Shown one piece after another: positions 59,875-64,000 of a DNA stretch of 64,000 nucleotides (positions within the stretch are counted from its first letter, which is position 1; each line of letters begins with the position of its first letter). The notes under the pieces are model-generated. The model saw only the letters and a program-made list of their open reading frames with translations. It was not told the origin of the DNA and searched no databases. The position numbers and the translations under genes are program-made. The DNA comes from JBBEAM01 sp942491105 (lineage in GTDB: Bacteria; Pseudomonadota; Alphaproteobacteria; Kiloniellales; DSM-21159). The stretch covers positions 682,001 through 746,000 of the forward strand of contig CALNZX010000001.1 of NCBI GenBank assembly GCA_942491105.1, written 5' to 3'.

Positions 59875-60486
59875 CTAGCGCTCCGCCAGCGCCAGCCTTA
59901 CCCCTAGCCCGGCAAAGGCGAGCGCAAAGCTGCGGCGCGGCACTTTCATCACCGTCGGCTGTTCGATGACGTAGGTCCGCGCCAGCGAGGCCAGGGCCCC
60001 ATAGCAGAGGAAGACCCCCAGGGTCATCGCCATGAAGACCCCACCAAGCGCGATCATCCGCGGTGCCGGATTTGCCGTGCCGCTGTCGATGAACTGCGGC
60101 AGGAAGGCGAGGAAAAAGATCGAGAGCTTGGGGTTCAACAGGTTGATGGTGATGCCCCGGATAAGCACCCGCCCCATCCGCGTCTCCCGGTTGCCGCTGC
60201 CGAGCGACAGCGTCCCGCTTTCCCGCCAGGCGCTCCAAGCGAGGTAGAGCAGATAGGCGACGCCGGCGTACTTCAACAGCGTAAAGGCCAGCGCGCTGGC
60301 GTGGACGATGGCGGCCAAGCCGAGAGCCGCCGCCGCGATATGCGGCAGGATCCCGAGGGTACAGCCAAGCGCGGCGAAAACGCTGCCGCGCAGACCCAGG
60401 CCGAGCCCGGACGCCAGGGTGTAGATCACACCGGTCCCTGGCGCGAGCACGACGATCAGCGAGGTGACCAGAAACTCGATGGACAT
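59875..60486 (-). CDS. LysE/RhtB family amino-acid exporter
   Basis: A 203-residue, six-span exporter. The family start is FLVTSLIVVLAPGTGVIYTLASGLGLGLRGS, followed by ALGCTLGILPHIAAAALGL, the LLYLAWSAWRESG loop and the FRGITINLLNPKLSIFFLAFLPQFID-type stretch (RGITINLLNPKLSIFFLAFLPQF) typical of RhtB. Exports homoserine/threonine or other amino acids. ATG 60486. The terminator of the adhesin gene lies upstream of it. Confidence 0.9.
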   Translation of the reverse strand: MSIEFLVTSLIVVLAPGTGVIYTLASGLGLGLRGSVFAALGCTLGILPHIAAAALGLAAIVHASALAFTLLKYAGVAYLLYLAWSAWRESGTLSLGSGNRETRMGRVLIRGITINLLNPKLSIFFLAFLPQFIDSGTANPAPRMIALGGVFMAMTLGVFLCYGALASLARTYVIEQPTVMKVPRRSFALAFAGLGVRLALAER

Positions 60487-60550
60487 GCCGCTTCCTCCGG
60501 CCGGCAGCTTCCCTCTAATCCACCGCTCACGGCAAGGCTGCCGAGAAGAA

Positions 60551-60590
60551 GAGCGGAAAAGAAAACGGCCCGCTCCGGAGAGCGGGCCGT
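60551..60590 (-). terminator. Rho-independent terminator of the inverse-autotransporter gene
   Basis: ACGGCCCGCTC (60590-60580 read on the minus strand) pairs perfectly with GAGCGGGCCGT (60575-60565) around a 4-base loop, followed by TTTTCTTTTCC on the minus strand. An 11-bp GC-rich stem and T-tract 24 bases after the stop of the minus-strand gene. Confidence 0.85.
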
Positions 60591-60613
60591 CGCTATTGGG
60601 CCAAAAAAGGCGC

Positions 60614-62743
60614 CTAGCAGGTGGTGCCTGGCTCCGGCGAGCCGTTCAGGTCGACCGTGCCGGTGACTGTCGGCGAACCGACGTCGCAGGTCGTTGCCGA
60701 GTCCACGGTGTTGCCGCTGCCCGATACCGTGACCTCTCCCATGCCAATGAAGCTCACGCCGAGCGGGGTCATGGCATCGATCGTTACGTTGTTGATCGCG
60801 ACGTTCGTGTCGAAGCCGTCGACCGCGCTGTCGTCGCGCAGCAGGATGCCCTGGGCCGTGGCATTGACGATGCCGACATCGGTGATCGAGCCACTGGAGT
60901 TCTGGAACTGCACCCCCGTGGTCTGATCGGTGAAGCTGCTCATCGACAGAACGATGTTGCTCGACTCAACGGCCAGGAAGCCGTTGGCGGTGCTATCGCT
61001 GACCGTCAGACCGGTGAAGCTGCCGTCGGTGACGTTGGACAGATTCACGCCCTGGCCGATGCCCGGGAGGATCTGTCCGGAGCCGGAGATCGTTCCGTTG
61101 CTGACGTCGACGAAGGAAACATTGAACAGACCCAGCCCGATGTTGCCGGAGTCGACGATGCTGAAGTGCTCCAGCGAAATATCGCTTGAGCCATCGCCGA
61201 ACAGGATGCCGGCGCGGCCGCTGCCCGCGACATGAACGTTGTAGGCATCGACCCCGCTGACATTGCGCAGGTCGATGCTCTCGCCGACGAAGTCGGTCGC
61301 GGTGACGCTGTGGATCTGCAGATCCGTGGCGTTCATGATCCGGATCGCCTCGCCGCCGACCTGATCGCCGAACTCACCGGTGGTGCCGGAGTTCACGAAG
61401 TTCAGATCGTAGAGCACGATGTTGCGGTTGATGGTGCCAGCGGCGCCGTGAATGGCGATGTACTCGCCGATGCCACCGCCGACATCCTGGGTGATGTCGA
61501 AATCGATGCCCTTGATGGTGTTGTCACTGGCCAGGATGAACATTTCCTGCGGCCCGTCGCTGTCGTTATGAATCGTCGGGCGCATGCCCGGCGCTTCCCA
61601 AGCGACACCGTCGTTGCCGTTGCCATAGACCGTGAACAGCGAATCGCCGCCGAGGACCACGTCATAGTCGAGCAACATCGCGCCTTCGCTTTCGATCTGG
61701 CCGTTGACGCCGTCGACAACATAGAGGACCGCGTTCTCGCTCTGCACCGACTGGAAGTAGGTATCGTGGTCATAGGCGTCGTCCGGTGAGCTGCCGTCCA
61801 TGTCGCCCGAGCCGCCCTCGTTGAGGAAGATCACGTCGCTGATCGGCGTGCCATCCTCGAACGTCGCCTGTTCGCCGCGGTGGCGGGTGTTGGTCACGAT
61901 ATCGACATCGCGCACGATGCGGTTCGTCATGCGGCGGTCGAAGCTGCTGCTCGCACCGTCGTTGCCGTCGCCGAAAATGCTGCCCAGCGGGATGCTGATT
62001 CGCGCGATACCGAAGGCCTGCAAATCGCGCACATCGTCATACTGCGCCTCGGCCCCAAGAGTCAGCAGGGAGCCGCTTCCGATAACGTCGTAAAAGCGCA
62101 GCTCGGCGCGCGCGCGCGGCCCGGCGATCTTGTCGAAGCCAGCCGCATCGAAATAGTAGCCGCCGACAAAACCGCGCAGCTCGCTGTTTCCAGCTTCGTT
62201 GAGCGGAACCCCGAAACCGATTTCCGCGTCTCCGCCGTAGAGCGCCCGCTCCTCGCCGTAGCGCACGGTCACGCTCCCGTAATCGAAGTGGTCCATATCG
62301 TGGACGGCATGGATGTCGTCCTCGGGAATGTAGAAATTGCCCCGAATCTCGAACTGCTCCCACATCACCTCGACGCCGCCGGAACCCTGGATAAAGCTGT
62401 TCCCGTGCTCGCTATGCAGGTAGTCGAAGAAGGCATAGACGCCAAGCACCGCCTCCTCGCCAATCAGCGTGCGATACCCGAGGCCGACGTTGACCTCGCC
62501 ATTGTCCTCTAGGTCATAGCGCCCCCGCAGGTCGGCGAAGAACATCGAGGTCTCGTCCTGCCACAGCGGCGCGAAGAGCTCGACCGTCCCGATCTGACGC
62601 TCGTTGCCCGGCTTCAACTCGATGTGAAGCTGCGGCGACCAGCCATCGGCCAAGGCAGGGCCGGATACGGAAAGCGTTAAGCCAAAAAGCGTTGCGGCAG
62701 CCGCAACGAGCCCACGCGGCAACCTACGCGTCGTTTCACCCAT
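60614..62743 (-). CDS. Inverse-autotransporter-like outer-membrane protein with beta-helix passenger
   Basis: A 709-residue surface protein. Signal peptide 1-32 (ending GPALA). Residues about 33-270 are alternating amphipathic strands of an inverse-autotransporter beta-barrel (IGTVELFAPLWQDETSMFFADLRGRY, EVNVGLGYRTL, GVYAFFDY, SELRGFVGGYYF). A linker with RRMTNRIVRDVDIVTNT follows, then a right-handed parallel beta-helix region (about 330-690) with repeats rich in Asn, Ser, Val, Gly (LNFVNSGTT, GILFGDGSSDISLEHF, NGTISGSGQI). The C-terminus ends in Cys709, with Cys686 nearby. ATG 62743 follows GGGGGTGAGG. Probable adhesin or polysaccharide-binding protein; no homologue function is known to me. 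Confidence 0.85.
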   Translation of the reverse strand: MGETTRRLPRGLVAAAATLFGLTLSVSGPALADGWSPQLHIELKPGNERQIGTVELFAPLWQDETSMFFADLRGRYDLEDNGEVNVGLGYRTLIGEEAVLGVYAFFDYLHSEHGNSFIQGSGGVEVMWEQFEIRGNFYIPEDDIHAVHDMDHFDYGSVTVRYGEERALYGGDAEIGFGVPLNEAGNSELRGFVGGYYFDAAGFDKIAGPRARAELRFYDVIGSGSLLTLGAEAQYDDVRDLQAFGIARISIPLGSIFGDGNDGASSSFDRRMTNRIVRDVDIVTNTRHRGEQATFEDGTPISDVIFLNEGGSGDMDGSSPDDAYDHDTYFQSVQSENAVLYVVDGVNGQIESEGAMLLDYDVVLGGDSLFTVYGNGNDGVAWEAPGMRPTIHNDSDGPQEMFILASDNTIKGIDFDITQDVGGGIGEYIAIHGAAGTINRNIVLYDLNFVNSGTTGEFGDQVGGEAIRIMNATDLQIHSVTATDFVGESIDLRNVSGVDAYNVHVAGSGRAGILFGDGSSDISLEHFSIVDSGNIGLGLFNVSFVDVSNGTISGSGQILPGIGQGVNLSNVTDGSFTGLTVSDSTANGFLAVESSNIVLSMSSFTDQTTGVQFQNSSGSITDVGIVNATAQGILLRDDSAVDGFDTNVAINNVTIDAMTPLGVSFIGMGEVTVSGSGNTVDSATTCDVGSPTVTGTVDLNGSPEPGTTC

Positions 62744-63050
62744 AACCTCACCCCCAGAAAACAGCTAATAAAGATAAAATTAACAGATCTTTTTCTACCT
62801 ATTGGATTGCTGAATATGCTGCCCTCTGGATGCTGTCAAACAGGAAAAGACCAAGCCCGTTCACAAAATGATGATCGCTCCCACGAGGCTGGGCTTGGCA
62901 TGAGCGAGTGCAGTCCGCGGGATGGAGACCAATGCTATTTTTGGCCCTGGTTGAGTTTCAGCGCTCTGCGGCACCCGCGGCTCTTGGCGGGTCGCAGGGC
63001 GTGTTAACCGCTTGCCCCCTCCGGCGGCTCCTGTCATAAACCTCGCTTTA
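62744..63050. other. Divergent intergenic region between adhesin-like gene and pyrB
   Basis: 307 bases with no supported gene. The part nearest the adhesin (62744-62810) is AT-rich, unlike its surroundings. It contains a minus-strand promoter candidate at 62811-62839. On the plus side, pyrB has only a weak ribosome site and no clear promoter that I can point to. Confidence 0.5.
62811..62839 (-). promoter_or_regulatory. Candidate promoter for the inverse-autotransporter gene
   Basis: Minus strand TTGACA (62839-62834, perfect -35), 17-base spacer, TATTCA (62816-62811; 3/6 to TATAAT), 67 bases before the ATG at 62743, in an AT-richer stretch. Confidence 0.4.
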
Positions 63051-64000
63051 ATGAGCGCGCAGTTAGAGACTCCGAACCACGGCGGATTTACGCATCGGCA
63101 TCTTCTCGGTATCGAGGGGCTGACAGCGCCGGAAATTTCCTTCCTGCTCGACCTTTCCGACCACTACGCCAATCAGCAGCGCCAGCGCGCCCGGCGCGAG
63201 CGCAAGCTCGACGGCCGCTCGGTGATCAATCTGTTTTTCGAGAACTCGACGCGCACCCGCACCTCCTTCGAGCTGGCGGCGCAGCGGCTCGGCGCCGACG
63301 TCATCAACATGCAGGTCGCCGCCTCCTCGATCAAAAAGGGCGAAACCCTGATCGACACGGCGATGACCCTCAACGCCATGCACCCGGACGTGCTGGTGGT
63401 CCGCCATCCCGACTCCGGCGCCGTCGCGCTGCTGGCGGAGAAAGTCACCGGATCGGTGATCAACGGCGGCGACGGCAGCCACGAGCACCCGACGCAAGCG
63501 TTGCTCGACGCCCTGACCATCCGCCGCCGCAAGGGCCGGCTGCAGGGCCTGAAGGTGGCGATCTGCGGCGACATCCTGCACAGCCGGGTCGCCCGCTCGA
63601 ACATCTACCTGCTCAACATCATGGGCGCCCAGGTCCGCGTGATCGCGCCGCCGACCCTGCTGCCCGCCAAGATCGAGATGCTGGGCGTCGAGGCCTTCTA
63701 CGACATGACCGAGGGGCTGAAGGACTGCGACATCGTAATGATGCTGCGGCTGCAGACCGAGCGCATGCAGGGCACCTACGTGCCCTCGATCCGCGAGTAT
63801 TTCCGCTTCTTCGGCCTCGACCACGAAAAGCTCAAGGCGGCCAAGCCCGATGCCATGATCATGCACCCGGGTCCGATGAACCGTGGCGTCGAGATCGACA
63901 GCGAGCTGGCCGACGACATCGACCGCTCGGCGATCCGCGAGCAGGTCGAGATGGGCGTCGCCGTGCGCATGGCCTGCCTCGACGTGCTGACCCGCAATCT
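63051..64000 (+). CDS. pyrB: Aspartate carbamoyltransferase catalytic subunit (3' end beyond window)
   Basis: First committed step of pyrimidine synthesis: carbamoyl phosphate plus aspartate to carbamoyl aspartate. 316 codons are present, open to the window end, so only a few residues should be missing. The carbamoyl-phosphate loop FFENSTRTRTSFE, HPDSGAVALLA, GGDGSHEHPTQALLDAL, CGDILHSRVARSN and MHPGPMNRGVEID are diagnostic. ATG 63051 starts MSAQLETPNHGGFTHRHLLGIEGL. Reading frame continues beyond base 64000. Confidence 0.97.
   Translation, partial: MSAQLETPNHGGFTHRHLLGIEGLTAPEISFLLDLSDHYANQQRQRARRERKLDGRSVINLFFENSTRTRTSFELAAQRLGADVINMQVAASSIKKGETLIDTAMTLNAMHPDVLVVRHPDSGAVALLAEKVTGSVINGGDGSHEHPTQALLDALTIRRRKGRLQGLKVAICGDILHSRVARSNIYLLNIMGAQVRVIAPPTLLPAKIEMLGVEAFYDMTEGLKDCDIVMMLRLQTERMQGTYVPSIREYFRFFGLDHEKLKAAKPDAMIMHPGPMNRGVEIDSELADDIDRSAIREQVEMGVAVRMACLDVLTRN

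Noticed and set aside
1..64000. Search for CRISPR arrays, transposases, integrases or toxin-antitoxin pairs
   Set aside because: No direct-repeat arrays or recognisable mobile-element genes seen by reading; gene content is chromosomal core and metabolism.

Overview
This window is GC-rich chromosomal DNA, about 63-65 % GC by eye. It looks like an alphaproteobacterium, most likely of the Rhodospirillales or a related order. The evidence is the gene order parC-recO-era-rnc-lepB-acpS-pdxJ-rsh-rpoZ-folK, a single bifunctional Rsh, the aspartate-type metal site in HemB, gatCAB, the fused cysNC and two TRAP-type binding proteins. The order-level placement is inference. I see no phage, insertion sequence or CRISPR array.

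Layout. 1-6.2 kb: a TRAP binding-protein gene cut by the window edge, hemB, a three-gene minus-strand unit (group IV decarboxylase and two alpha/beta hydrolases) and a divergent malonyl-CoA synthetase gene. 6.2-14.2 kb: a cation diffusion facilitator, a penicillin-acylase-family hydrolase, threonine dehydratase with an ACT domain, a reverse-transsulfuration pair (cystathionine beta-synthase and a gamma-lyase/synthase) and an RDD membrane protein. 14.3-21.2 kb: a compact unit of circularly permuted ATP-grasp, alpha-E protein and aminoacyl-tRNA-protein transferase, then a complete TRAP transporter (P, Q, M).

21.2-33 kb: a long minus-strand block of core genes, many overlapping by about 4 nt: folK, rpoZ, rsh, a DUF2062 gene, pdxJ, acpS, lepB, rnc, era, recO, a D-amino-acid-dehydrogenase-like gene and parC. 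33.2-42.4 kb: a NYN-domain protein with an acidic tail, family 5 uracil-DNA glycosylase, smpB, dapA, a lipoprotein lytic transglycosylase, a HAD hydrolase, a second threonine dehydratase, and a bactofilin beside a coiled-coil M23 peptidase. 42.7-45.6 kb: cysD and cysNC directly downstream of tRNA-Ser(GCU).

45.9-56.5 kb: a small helical protein, convergent cytochrome b and cytochrome c' genes, two paralogous glutathione S-transferases flanking a Cys/Met-metabolism PLP enzyme, two transporters, gatCAB and ruvX. 56.5-64 kb: a glutamine-amidotransferase gene with an apparent 1-nt frameshift between two catalytic residues, an AEC transporter, a class III CoA-transferase, a small exported protein, a LysE exporter, an inverse-autotransporter-like surface protein with a beta-helix passenger, and the start of pyrB.

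Themes. Sulfur metabolism recurs: sulfate activation (cysD/NC), reverse transsulfuration, a MetC-like enzyme and glutathione transferases. Cell-wall and envelope work is also prominent: bactofilin, M23 peptidase, lytic transglycosylase, LepB and the surface adhesin candidate. The best candidates for under-described biology are the ATP-grasp/alpha-E/Bpt unit, the tRNA-Ser terminator sitting immediately in front of cysD, the GST-PLP-GST cluster and the beta-helix inverse autotransporter. Several putative promoters share TTGCGY-N17-TAnnnT.
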